DNA of 64,000 nt from NCBI RefSeq assembly GCF_963576675.1, contig NC_088913.1:93066201-93130200 (forward strand), written 5' to 3'. This document shows positions 43,940-54,842 of the stretch, in pieces. This DNA is from Euphorbia lathyris (lineage: Eukaryota; Streptophyta; Magnoliopsida; Malpighiales; Euphorbiaceae). Each line of letters begins with the position of its first letter. Within the stretch, counting starts at the first letter, position 1. Below the pieces are notes generated by a model. The model searched no databases. It was not told where the DNA came from and was given only the letters and a program-made list of their open reading frames with translations. The position numbers and the translations under genes are program-made.

Positions 43940-45809
43940 AATGTAGCTAACCGAGACCAGATCCATGCCCTTGAGAATAAAACTGCTATTCTGCAAGGAG
44001 AGGTAGATATGCTGAAGCACCTCTGTGTAGAAGAGCATGGGTGGGAAAGTCCTTCAGTTACTTCGATCAAAAGTCCGGTAAGAGCGAAATCTGCTGCCCC
44101 TGAAACACTTGCCGCTACCTCCTCGAAAGGGATGGTACTACTCCTGCTAAGGATCGAGAGGTTGAGTCCTCTCGTTCCCCTCTTGTCTAAATCTTCACAC
44201 TTGTCGCTATCCAAGCATCCGGTAACACTTATAACCCTTCTTTGCATTTATTGTTACACTCCAATGCGATCATGTTATGATTATTTTTCTCCCGTTTTTA
44301 GTGTAACATTGGGGGCAATGTTGATTTTTCTTTGGGGGTGGGATGCATGCGTTTAAACTGCAAAATTTTTGTGCATAACATGATAAAAATATGAAACATG
44401 TTGTTGTTATAGAATGATATGTTTAACAAATTACCCTCTAATAAATCTCGACGTCCACTTTAAGCAAATTGTCCGTTATTTGTTTTCTTGTAATTATCTC
44501 ATTCTCTTGTCTAATTCCTAGCTGTTTGTGCTTTTGTGATTGCGATTTGAGGTAATAGCTTTGTGTAATTATTTGAACTCCCAAATCGAGAAGTTCTAAA
44601 AAATTTTAAGTTTTAAATCAATCTTCACTTAAAGAATCTCCTGCTCCAATGCAAAAGCCCTAAAATGTGAGAACTTGAGCCTACATTAGCATGAAAATGC
44701 ATTGTTTCTTCATGAGAGGGCTAGTGCATATTGTCCTTAGGTAGGTATTGCTTTGGTTGCCTAGTCAAAATGGTAAAATTGTGGAAGAACATAGGAGGAA
44801 AAAGGCATTTAGATCCCAAATTCACTCCACAAAAAGCCTACCCGTGCTTTGCACCCACATTTTTAGGATATCCAACTTGAGCCTTAGCCTATTCTTTCTT
44901 AAACACTACGTAATGGAACCAATTCCCTTCACTGAAATCCCAAAATACCTTGAATTTGTCTCATGCCTCAGAACAAGCTGCACGAGTTAAGGAAAATTAC
45001 AATTTTAAGAAATTCTGAGTGGATAAAAATAAATTTGTTGAAATGATGACATCTGAGGAATGATGATTGAGTGAAGTTTTGTTGTATGCTCAGAACATAT
45101 GTTCATATCTTGAGCCTGAAATGAAATGTTTGAATTGGCTGCCTCTTGTGTGTTTGAAGATTAGTTTGGCCAATGTTGTAAAACAAACTGTGCAGAGTAA
45201 TAAAGTGAAACAAGTTCACTAAATGTTTAAAATGTAATTAAGTTGAATCGCTTGGCATGTGAACATAATTCTTACACTCAAATATCCATTCATTTCCATA
45301 CCCTGGCCTTAGCTTAACGTTACAACCTATGTGTAAGACCTTTAGACTATGTTCGGGAAACTTTTGATCCATCGAGATAGGGCCAATAAGCAATGTTATA
45401 ACCTAACGATGATTGTACTGAGCTGAGGAGTGATGATCCCTTCCCTTATGGCAACAAAAGCCATTTGAGAGTGAGTGAATCCTCCTAAACTTAGTGAGGC
45501 TTGGAGCAATGCAGGTGGTTTAAATGATGATTGAGGTTCAATTTGAAGCTTTGAGGAACTTCATAAGAAAGGGATACATTTTTTTAACTCTAGCGAAAAA
45601 AGAAAAAAAAAACCTCATTAGCAATCATGATTTGCTCAAACAGTTTTCTGTCGTAAATTCTTTCTGTTTGAATCATTTTTCTAAATCTGTTTCGCCTGTT
45701 CATCTTTGTTCTATAAATATTCTTCCATTATTCATACCTAATCCCTTGTGATGTTGTTATTGTCTTTTTGTTTACTTGAGGGCAAGTAAGGATTTTATTT
45801 GGGGGTATT
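43940..45809 (+). other. Athila-Y 3' region with polypurine tracts
   Basis: After the coiled-coil remnant, the phrase gtaacattgggggcaatgttg followed by tttgggggtggg (near 44305-44342) is typical of Athila 3' regions. About 1.4 kb of AT-rich DNA follows. The final polypurine tract is ggattttatttgggggtatt at 45790-45809, directly before LTR-B. No genes. Confidence 0.65.
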
Positions 45810-47032
45810 TGTTAGGCATGAATATGACTACTAATAACAATTTGTGTGTGATTTAGGCGAAATATTCCTAAATAAAAGAACTTATAAGTGTTTTATGCAG
45901 ATTTGTTTTGATTAAGTCAAAAGGGCTACCACACAGCCTGTTTTGCAACGAACCTTGAGGAGTAGAGCAACTTTTGATCCAACGGATCTCCGCTGCGTAC
46001 CTGATGATGGATGGCGACTAGACAAGTGGCAGGAGCGGCGTGGCAGTGACAACAGACGTAGGATAGGCAGAAAAGCAACATGATGACAAGATGGATCACC
46101 CCCTTGAGTGTTCAAGGGTCAAATTAGAATTAATCATTTCCTAGTAACTTAGCTGTAGAAAAAACAATCTTTTGTAATATTTTGTGGTACGGCTCTTCTT
46201 TCTTCCTTTATATAGACATAGTGGAGGGAAGGAGAGGAGAACCTTTTGACTTCGGATAATCGTTTAACTAGAATTTTGGGCTTCTTTGAGAGAGGAAAAG
46301 CTCTCTAAGGAAGATGACTCCATCAATGGAGGTTTGTGGAATTAACTCAGGCTGTTCACTCTATACTATGAGTGAGTAGTCATTTTGAATGGGTTTGGCC
46401 AGTTAGGGCCGGTTATGTAAGTCTTCTATTATCTTATTTATGAATGAATGGTGATATATTATGTTGTGCTTGATGAATCTTTAACTCCATTGCTTAAGGC
46501 ATGTATGTTAGTGTTAGATGTATGATAGGAAACTGCTTTCATCTTCACGGAACTATTTTTCGAGCATTCAACCCCGAAACAGAGATGTCAGGAGGTTGTA
46601 TCAAGGGTTTTCTTAATAGAAATGTTGTTTCGATCGTAATGCAAGAAAGAACCAACCTTAGGGATGCTTGAAGTTGTAGTACGTCTTAGAATCTAAGAAC
46701 ACACGAGAGTTGACTTAAGTGAGCATTAAAGCAGAGACCTTAACTTCACTTTACATCATTCATGAATAAATAGGGTGTTTAGAGACTGAAAGTAACCTGT
46801 TCCGCTGTGCTTAACCCGTTCTACCTTTTACCGTCATTAAGTAATTTTTTTAATCAACCGAATCATCGACTTTGTTACTGTTTAAACAACATCTCTCAAT
46901 TTAAAGAATACACACACCACGAACACCCTGTTCTACAAAGTATTTCTTATAAACTTTAGTCCTCAATCCCTGTGGATACAATACTTGACTTATCACTTTA
47001 TTACTTGTATCTAGTACACTTGCTAGAGTCCA
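45810..47032 (+). repeat. 3' LTR (LTR-B) at the right end of Athila-Y (~1.22 kb)
   Basis: Starts TGTTAGGCATG after the polypurine tract. TATATAG box at 46209-46215. It ends with the usual Athila finish (tatcactttattacttgta, tagtacacttgctagagtcca). It differs in length and sequence from LTR-A at 33843-35464, apart from the generic end. The exact end is uncertain by a few bases (47032-47035). It abuts the Tat-2 antisense exon. Confidence 0.75.
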
Positions 47033-47150
47033 TTCAGGAGACAACAATGACCTTGATGAAGCCCTTGGTCAACTCGGTGAAGTACAGGAGAGTCAAAATA
47101 AATTCTCCGGATCAGCCCATGCTAAAATGGGGAAAAGGGAGCTCCTTTCG
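47033..47150 (+). pseudogene. Tat-2 antisense ORF, upstream exon (partial)
   Basis: Reads NDLDEALGQLGEVQ and then GKRELLS before a splice donor (cctttcg/gtaagc at 47150). It aligns with exon 3 of the Tat-1 antisense gene (LDEALGQVGEVQ at about 16470-16510). The first exons, coding for the PF04195-like domain, are missing because Athila-Y LTR-B begins to the left. Confidence 0.75.
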
Positions 47151-47239
47151 GTAAGCTTTATTTTCCTTGTCTTACATTTTTGGATGAAAGAGTGATCTCC
47201 TTTGGGGAAATCTTGTTTTTTAAATCGTCCCTTGCTTTG

Positions 47240-48640
47240 TGATGGGTGTCGAATCCACCAAAAATAATTAATATTTTACTTGACCGAATTATGGATTTGT
47301 AACAAGGGTAAGCAAAGGTCGAACCCAAGGGAATATTACTGACTCAAAACAATAATGACTTGATAAATAAACAAAGTAAATAAACAGGGGGTTTTGATTT
47401 GTGAGATTTAACCAATTGAGAATTTCAAATAAAATAAAATTAACAAGAGTAAATACGATTTGTAAACAACGTTTTGGAGAAATCCGATCAAGGGGGTTCG
47501 CAGGTAGGTAATTCACTCAGTATCGATCACAGACAGATAAAATAGACTCTTATACACATACCGGATCGGTTTGGAGTATTCTTCCTTAATATTAAACTGG
47601 TCAAGCACGCGCGTATAACCAGTTCCTAATCAATAAATAATCCTGCCTTAGCGGTCAAGATTTAATCTATTGACAGCCTGATGAATTAGAAAAACCCGAC
47701 CTTAGCCAACCGACACTCAGCGTGGACGATTCAGAAACTAAATTACTTGTTCATTCGACTCAAATAAACCTAATTAATTTTGTATTAATGTCACATGAAA
47801 GACAATCTCAGGTTGTCAAATCTGAATCTATTCTTTCAAATACAAAACTAACTCAATTTATATTATCGATTGCTACTATGATTGGTTCATTTAGGTAAAA
47901 CTCTAACTGTACCAATTCAGCCGTATGACAATCCAATTCAAAGAACGAACTGCAGTTATCATTCGAAGATTGAATAATAATCGAGAATAAATCCCTAAAT
48001 GCAATGAACAAATAAACAGTAGATTAATAAGAATAATTAAAGCACAACAATCTCACGATAATGAAGAAAAACCTCCTTTGGATTAACCCTTAACCGAATA
48101 TAGAAGTTTAGCTACGAATAGCCATGGAAGAACACATGTTTCTGTTTCAAAAAGAGAACAAAAATGATACTCAGAAAATAAAGCCTAAAAAGAACCTATT
48201 TTAAGAACGTAAATTAGGCTTTTTATAGAGAAAAGCCTCTCCTAAAAATTAGCTAACCAAATAATCTTTTTCCTAATCACAAATCTTTTCTAATCTGTCA
48301 TATCTCCTAATTTCGTGCATGCTTAGTCATTCCCAACTGTCCAGGTTCATTCTTGATAGAATAAGGGAGAGTCCTGATTAATTCTGGAATCTGCAATTCC
48401 CGAAATCCTTAGTCTTGGGCAAGACTAACTCCATTTTCGTTTCAGCTCCTCTGAATCAGCTCCAAATTCCCTTTTAGTCCAAATTTGCTTCAATTAAGTC
48501 CAATTCTGCTCCTTTTAGTCATTTGAGTCCTGTGGAGGCAAATCAAACCAAAACAAGCAATAATACCCAAAATAACACCAAATTAATTAAATAACCTAGC
48601 ATTAAAGTGGACATTTGGACGTTGAATTGGACACTTATCA
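47240..48640 (-). repeat. 3' LTR of Athila-Z (1401 bp)
   Basis: Plus-strand reading begins TGATGGGTGTCG and ends acacttatca. A TATAAAAA box on the minus strand lies at 48220-48227. Nearly identical to 53432-54833. The apparent 75-codon ORF near its left end is present in both LTRs and is simply LTR sequence. Confidence 0.95.
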
Positions 48641-50705
48641 AATAATACCCCACACTTACCCAATGCTTGTCCCTAAGCATATCAGATCATGTCAACAGCT
48701 CTTTTACTCTTATGATTTCGTGTTAACCAACCATTCCCAATCCCCCCTCATAATGTGAAGATTATCAGCCATCAACTCTCAAAGGCAAGACATTATTCAT
48801 GTTTGAACATACAATGTAACTACTTGAAGAATCTCAGCAATTGAGCTTTTGACGATGTACATAAGGTATGAATTAAAATTCACAACACCCTCACGGAAGC
48901 CACTCATTGCACTCAAGTGTTTAGGCTATGATTAGTTTTCAAGGAATCATTCAAGTCGCAACCTAGAATGAAATTACCATAAGCTTGCCAATATATCAAA
49001 TCTCCACCACTTAGTATGAATTCAAGACACTAAATCAAAGGGACTTAAAATAGGGTGTAACATAGGCTAGGATAAATGTTTGGAAAGGAAATGAGGAGAA
49101 AGGGAAACCGATGATAGTGGAAATGGCCAAAATGAAAACCAAAACACGATTATGTACAAACTACTTACAGTTCTCAAACTTCAGGATGAATGAATGAGAT
49201 GATCTTAATTAATTATAAACAAATTGAAATGAACAAACTAACAAGAATTTTTTTGTTTTTTTTTCTTTTTCTTTTCTTTGCCTCTGGTATATATTTTTTT
49301 CCTTTTATGAGGCTCCTTTTTTTTTCATACTTGAAGAAGATAATACTAGAACAAGGAAGCTACGCTTTTTTTGCGAGCTAATGTCCATTTAAACACCTTT
49401 GAAGCACAACCACATATTCAGTTGAATCCTCGTACTTTTGATAAACTTGTGGTTAATTTGAATATGGAAATTGCTCAAAGCAACAACTAAACATAGAAAT
49501 AAATGAAAGAATGTAAATACTCTGATGGCTAGAACGTCCCTGGCCAAGGGACTCGAACAAAGGTATGTCAAGAATGGGAAAAGGCTCAAATGTGGCTAAC
49601 TAAGGGCTGGTACTGTTATTTTTGTTAGTCTTGAGCAAGACTAAGGGTTCGAATTTTATTTGAAATGGCTAAGAAAAGAAACCTACTGCCCTTATCATTT
49701 TTAATGCTTGATTACATCAGTGTGGTCTCGAAATGCATAACATGGCAAGTTCTAGAATTCCAAACTAGAATTGGATAACTCTCAGAAAGAATAGAACAAA
49801 TTGTAATGTTTTTGTTCTTGCATTTAGGCTCAAAAACTTTCCAAGAATTGGGGTAAATTGGTGTTGTTTCATTCAAAACGTCTGTCATGTAATGGGAAAT
49901 TAATCAAGTGGTTCATATGCATGCTCAAGACAATTGTGCAACCCTGACTTTTTGAAATCGACAACTTTACTCAAAACAAGACTTAGGGGTTTCAATACTA
50001 AGTTGGCAACCTAGTTTCAACCGAGTCCAAGACTGAGAGCTAGCATTGTTATTTCCAGGGACAAAACAAAGGGTGGACACCCCACACTAGACTCGAGCAT
50101 ATTTTCCGGTTTTTTTTTTCACTTAAGGTGGACACCTCACACTAATTTAGCACATATTCCATGAAATTAAACCCAAAAAATTGCAGCAGTAAAATAAGAA
50201 AATTTCAACAGCATTAAATTTTCAAAACAGTCAGCAGCCTTTCAACAAATTAACCATCACAATCAGCCAATTAACCATGAAATCAAACACTTCTATAGCA
50301 AAGATCCCTCCCCCACTTTTCTCCTTGCATTGTCCTCAATGCGGAATTCAAACAATCAGGGGCAAAGGACAACAAACAAGAGGAAAGAAATAAATTGAAA
50401 AATAGAAATTCACTTACTGCCCTATTTGGAGGAACATGTCCTTAAGCCCACTTAACAAGAAACTAAAGCTTATTCCACCATTTTTAAGCTCTTTGACACC
50501 TGCAAATTAAATCAAAAGAAAACACATGCCTATTGAAGAAGATGATGGCAGTTAAGTCAGTTATTAAAAAAAACAAAAACAAAATAAAATAAAACAAAAA
50601 CAAAACATAAAGGATAACTTGGATCTTTGAGCAAGACCAACTTGGGCTGCCTCCCAATAGCGCCGCTAGTTAAGGTCTTTGGCTAGACACTCTTGAACTC
50701 TAAGA
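48641..50705 (-). other. Athila-Z 3' untranslated region and polypurine tract
   Basis: About 2 kb with no convincing coding sequence. On the minus strand, gtaagtgtggggtattatt (48641-48659) directly precedes the 3' LTR and is the likely plus-strand primer. A second purine phrase with aaaagtgggggaggga lies near 50305-50325. The extra env-position ORF found in Athila-X and Athila-Y is absent. Confidence 0.7.
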
Positions 50706-53381
50706 CTAGTCTCCTGGGTCAAGATATTGAACTTCTCTAGAGACTCCAATTGGGATATTCTTGTAAAATGGCTTGAGTCTGTGACCATTTACTTTTTGCA
50801 CTTTCCCATTCTCCAAGCTCTTAATTTCTACAGCACCTTGAGGGTAAATCTTCATGACCATGAAAGGTCCTATCCATTTGGACTTTAATTTCCTGGAAAA
50901 CAATCTCAATCGATAATGGTGTAGTAATACCTTCTGTCCTATTTGAAATTGTTTCTGGACAATTATGTCATCATGAAATTTCTTGGTCTTCAGCTTATTG
51001 ATTCTCGAGCTTTCGCAAGCTTCATTTTTCAACTCTTCAAGCTCATGTACTTGTGGCTTCCTAACACTTTCAATTTCGATGCTCTTTTCAACAACCACCT
51101 GTAATTCATCTTCCCTATAAAACTCAGAATCATGTCGTGTTATGGGTTCAATAATATCTATGCCACAAACAGAAGACACTTCATTAGGAAATTTTATAGC
51201 ATCATAAACGTTAAATTGAACTATTTTACCATCAAATTCGATAGTCAGTGTCCCTTTGTGAACATCTATCTTCGTCCGAGCAGTTGTTAGGAATGGTCTC
51301 CCTAACAAGATTTCTGATGCCTTTGAGGAATGATCATCATTTTCCATGTCGATAACAAAGAAGTCGGCTGGAAAAATTAATCCATCAACCTGCACAAGAA
51401 CATCTTCCAACAAACCTTCGGGATAAACTATAGATCGGTTAGCGAGTTGGATCACTACTCCTGTTTCCTCTAAAGGACCAGCATTTAAAGATGAATAAAT
51501 TGATTTAGGCATGACATTAATTGACGCTCCTAGATCACACATTGCTCTTTTAATACTAGTATTTCCGATTTGGCAGGAAATAGCAAACATACCTTTGTCC
51601 TTGCACTTTGGGGGCATTTTTCCTTGTAGGACAGCAGATACATTCTCGCACATTGTTATCTTTTCATATCCAACTTTCTTGGTTTTATTAGCACTCAATT
51701 CTTTGAGAAATTTTGCATATCGGGGTATTTGTTTTATAGCATTAAGCAAAGGAATATTTACCTCAACCTTGCGAAACGTTTCAAAGATGTCTTTCTCCTC
51801 CTTTTCTTTCTTTGATTTGGCTAAACGACTAGGGAAAGGTGGTCTAATTACCAAAGGTGTGTCTTGATTTGTGGATTTTTCTCCAGATGACTTACCAGTT
51901 GAACCTTCTGTCTCATTTTTATATACTTGATCTTTGCTTGCAGATTTCTCTGACACAGGCTGTTCTGATTCGGAAATAGACTTAGTCTTGGGCAAGACTA
52001 ATTCTTTTCCACTGCGAAGCGAAATTGCACTCACATTCTGTCTCAGATCAGTTTGTGAAGGTAACTTCCCCTGGGACTGTATTGCACTCAGAGTGGTAGC
52101 TATCTGACTCATTTGCTTCTCTAAATTTTGTAAGGTGGCTTGAAAATTGGCATTGACCTTGCCTTGTTCTTCGTGAAATTTCAGCAGATTAGACATTACA
52201 AACTGATCATTAGAATTTGACAACATACCTGAATTTGGATCTGTTTGAACATGTCTATATTGTTGAGGTCTTTGCTGATATTGTTGGGTTGCATTCGGTT
52301 GAAGCACATTATTTTGCTGCTTGTAGCTGAGGTATGGATCATACTTCTGTGGGGGATGCCCTTGATATCCAAAGACGACATTGATCTGCTCCAGTGTACC
52401 TTCGTGCACTGTGGGACATTCATCCGAGGCATGTCCGATAACTGAGCATATCCCGCATGTTTTCACTTGAGCTACCTTCCCTACAACCAAATTTTGTACA
52501 AGAGATGTCAAAGTATTTAATTTTTCTTCAATGGAAGAAGTACCTACCTCATACGCTTTTCGTGGAGCATCTTGTTGTTTGCCAAATTGTTGGGAAGTTG
52601 CTGCCATGCTTTGGATCAATTCTTTAGCAGCAGATGGTGTTTTATCAATGAGGCTTCCCCCACTTGCAGCATCTACCATTTTTCTTTCCATTCCTAACAT
52701 TCCCTCATAAAAATATTGAATAAGAGAATGTTCAGTTATACCATGTTGGGGACAGCTTGCACATAACCTTTTGAACCTCTCCCAATAGTCATGGAGTGTC
52801 TCAATATCTTTTTGCCTTATCCCACTAATCTCCCTTCGAATCATTGCTGCTCGAGAAGCTGGAAAATACTTTTCTAAGAATGCTTGTGCCATACCCATCC
52901 ATGTTGTGATGGATCCAGATGGCAGGTTGAGAAACCAGTCTTTAGCCGCATCCTGCAAAGAAAAGGGAAAAGCTCTTAATTTCACTTGTTCCTCGGTTAT
53001 TCCTTGTGGACTCATACCTGAGCAGACCGCGTGAAATTCTTTGAGATGATTATGTGGATTTTCACTTTCCACTCCATGAAACTTAGGCAAATAATGAATC
53101 AGTCCCGATTTAAGTTCAAAAGCCGCATTTAGGACTAGGTATGTGACACATAAGGGCTGTTGATCAGCCTGAGGTGCATGAAGTTGTCTTAAAGTTCTAG
53201 CTGCCATCGTCTCCTCTTCAGATTGTTCACTTTCTTCACTGAAAATTTCTTCTTCTTCACTAGAACTTGAAGTTTCAACACCTTGAAGTTTCTGCAGCTT
53301 TGCTTCTTTTCGGAGTTTCCTTGCTGTTTTTTCTATTTCTGATTCAAAAAGAAGTTCTTCCAAATTTTCAGACCTGGTCAT
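50706..53381 (-). CDS. Athila-Z Gag-protease joined in frame to the integrase C-terminal tail (891 aa)
   Basis: One uninterrupted frame from the ATG at 53381 to the stop at 50706. Residues about 1-60: acidic, serine-rich. About 90-290: Athila Gag core (ELKSGLIHYLPKFHG, AFPFSLQDAAKDWFLNLP, ITTWMGMAQAFLEKYFP). About 309-322: perfect CX2CX4HX4C knuckle (CGICSVIGHASDEC). About 600-740: aspartic protease with CDLGASINVMP and EILLGRPFL. From about 780: integrase tail (LKNEACESSRI, LKSKWIGPFMVMKIYPQGAVEI, VNGHRLKPF). RT, RNase H and the integrase zinc and DDE domains are skipped without a frame change, the join lying near 51060. A normal Athila polyprotein is far longer. Gag and protease could form particles; enzymes would have to come from an autonomous partner. 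Confidence 0.9.
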   Translation of the reverse strand: MTRSENLEELLFESEIEKTARKLRKEAKLQKLQGVETSSSSEEEEIFSEESEQSEEETMAARTLRQLHAPQADQQPLCVTYLVLNAAFELKSGLIHYLPKFHGVESENPHNHLKEFHAVCSGMSPQGITEEQVKLRAFPFSLQDAAKDWFLNLPSGSITTWMGMAQAFLEKYFPASRAAMIRREISGIRQKDIETLHDYWERFKRLCASCPQHGITEHSLIQYFYEGMLGMERKMVDAASGGSLIDKTPSAAKELIQSMAATSQQFGKQQDAPRKAYEVGTSSIEEKLNTLTSLVQNLVVGKVAQVKTCGICSVIGHASDECPTVHEGTLEQINVVFGYQGHPPQKYDPYLSYKQQNNVLQPNATQQYQQRPQQYRHVQTDPNSGMLSNSNDQFVMSNLLKFHEEQGKVNANFQATLQNLEKQMSQIATTLSAIQSQGKLPSQTDLRQNVSAISLRSGKELVLPKTKSISESEQPVSEKSASKDQVYKNETEGSTGKSSGEKSTNQDTPLVIRPPFPSRLAKSKKEKEEKDIFETFRKVEVNIPLLNAIKQIPRYAKFLKELSANKTKKVGYEKITMCENVSAVLQGKMPPKCKDKGMFAISCQIGNTSIKRAMCDLGASINVMPKSIYSSLNAGPLEETGVVIQLANRSIVYPEGLLEDVLVQVDGLIFPADFFVIDMENDDHSSKASEILLGRPFLTTARTKIDVHKGTLTIEFDGKIVQFNVYDAIKFPNEVSSVCGIDIIEPITRHDSEFYREDELQVVVEKSIEIESVRKPQVHELEELKNEACESSRINKLKTKKFHDDIIVQKQFQIGQKVLLHHYRLRLFSRKLKSKWIGPFMVMKIYPQGAVEIKSLENGKVQKVNGHRLKPFYKNIPIGVSREVQYLDPGD

Positions 53382-53410
53382 AAATTGCTTTAAATCAAGT
53401 TAGAATATTC

Positions 53411-53428
53411 CCCGGCAACGGCGCCAAA
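53411..53428 (-). promoter_or_regulatory. Primer-binding site of Athila-Z (tRNA-Asp)
   Basis: The plus strand reads ccccggcaacggcgcca, the complement of tggcgccgttgccgggg, just inside the right LTR. It identifies 53432-54833 as the 5' LTR and the element as minus-strand. Confidence 0.93.
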
Positions 53429-53431
53429 ATT

Positions 53432-54833
53432 TGATGGGTGTCGAATCCACCAAAAATAATTAATACTTTACTTGACCGAATTATGGATTTGTAACAAGGG
53501 TAAGCAAAGGTCGAACCCAAGGGAATATTACTGACTCAAAACAATAATGACTTGATAAATAAACAAAGTAAATAAACAGGGGGTTTTGATTTGTGAGATT
53601 TAACCAATTGAGAATTTCAAATAAAATAAAATTAACAAGAGTAAATACGATTTGTAAACAACGTTTTGGAGAAATCCGATCAAGGGGGTTCGCAGGTAGG
53701 TAATTCACTCAGTATCGATCACAGACAGATAAAATAGACTCTTATACACATACAGGATCGGTTTGGAGTATTCTTCCTTAATATTAAACTGGTCAAGCAC
53801 GCGCGTATAACCAGTTCCTAATCAATAAATAACCCTGCCTTAGCGGTCAAGATTTAATCTATTGACAGCCTGATGAATTAGAAAAACCCGACCTTAGCCA
53901 ACCGACACTCAGCATAGACGATTCAGAAACTAAATTACTTGTTCATTCGACTCAAATAAACCTAATTAATTTTGTATTAATGTCACATGAAAGACAATCT
54001 CAGGTTGTCAAATCTGAATCTATTCTTTCAAATACAAAACTAACTCAATTTATATTATCGATTGCTACTATGATTGGTTCATTTAGGTAAAACTCTAACT
54101 TTACCAATTCATCCGTATGACAATCCAATTCAAAGAACGACCTGCAGTTATCATTCGAAGATTGAATAATCAATCGAGAATAAATCCCTAAATGCAATGA
54201 ACAAATAAACGGTAGATTAATAAGAATAATTAAAGCACAACAATCTCACGATAATGAAGAAAAACCTCCTTTGGATTAACCCTTAACCGAATATAGAAGT
54301 TTAGCTACGAATAGCCATGGAAGAACACATGTTTCTGTTTCAAAAAGAGAACAAAAATGATACTCAGAAAATAAAGCCTAAAAAGAACCTATTTTAAGAA
54401 CGTAAATTAGGCTTTTTATAGAGAAAAGCCTCTCCTAAAAATTAGCTAACCAAATAATCTTTTTCCTAATCACAAATCTTTTCTAATCTGTCATATCTCC
54501 TAATTTCGTGCATGCTTAGTCATTCCCAACTGTCCAGGTTCATTCTTGATAGAATAAGGGAGAGTCCTGATTAATTCTGGAATCTGCAATTCCCGAAATC
54601 CTTAGTCTTGGGCAAGACTAACTCCATTTTCGTTTCAGCTCCTCTGAATCAGCTCCAAATTCCCTTTTAGTCCAAATTTGCTTCAATTAAGTCCAATTCT
54701 GCTCCTTTTAATCATTTGAGTCCTGTGGAGGCAAATCAAACCAAAACAAGCAATAATACCCAAAATAACACCAAATTAATTAAATAACCTAGCATTAAAG
54801 TGGACATTTGAACGTTGAATTGGACTCTTATCA
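53432..54833 (-). repeat. 5' LTR of Athila-Z (1402 bp)
   Basis: Starts TGATGGGTGTCG and ends actcttatca on the plus strand. TATAAAAA box on the minus strand at 54413-54420, near the middle, as in the other copy. The LTR is the element promoter and could also read into the antisense-gene intron. Confidence 0.95.
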
Positions 54834-54842
54834 CTTTGCTAG

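Larger units (their letters stand above)
33843..47032 (+). mobile_element. Athila-Y, chimeric and internally deleted Ty3/gypsy element
   Basis: Order: LTR-A, tRNA-Asp primer site, leader, Gag, then a junction directly into RNase H, integrase, extra ORF, polypurine tract, LTR-B. Protease and RT are absent. The two LTRs are not copies of each other, so the 5' and 3' parts probably come from two Athila families joined by recombination or template switching. The gag/RNase H junction at about 40530 is one candidate join. A solo LTR (35848-39121) inserted later. Flanks differ on the two sides (copia-2 gag left, Tat-2 right). Confidence 0.7.
47240..54833 (-). mobile_element. Athila-Z, young non-autonomous Athila element (7.6 kb)
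   Basis: Complete element with two LTRs (53432-54833 as 5', 47240-48640 as 3'), a tRNA-Asp primer site, one long ORF and a polypurine tract. It is flanked by the target duplication ctttg (47235-47239 and 54834-54838). The LTRs differ at about a dozen to fifteen positions by eye over 1.4 kb (about 99% identical), so the insertion is recent. RT, RNase H and the integrase catalytic core are missing, so movement would need another element's enzymes. Confidence 0.93.
47151..54842 (+). other. Intron of the Tat-2 antisense gene, enlarged by Athila-Z
   Basis: The donor gtaagc at 47151 and the acceptor ctttgctag ending at 54842 match the 71-bp Tat-1 intron (16573-16643). Removing Athila-Z and one copy of its target duplication leaves about 93 bp. 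The insertion lies four bases upstream of the acceptor end, so the original pyrimidine tract now sits on the far side of the insert. Confidence 0.75.

Noticed and set aside
33843..47032. Athila-Y as a normal element with two matching LTRs
   Set aside because: LTR-A and LTR-B could not be aligned in the body, and the flanks do not share a 5-bp duplication.
47289..47516. 75-codon ORF present twice (also 53481-53708)
   Set aside because: Both copies are the same part of the two Athila-Z LTRs, not a gene.
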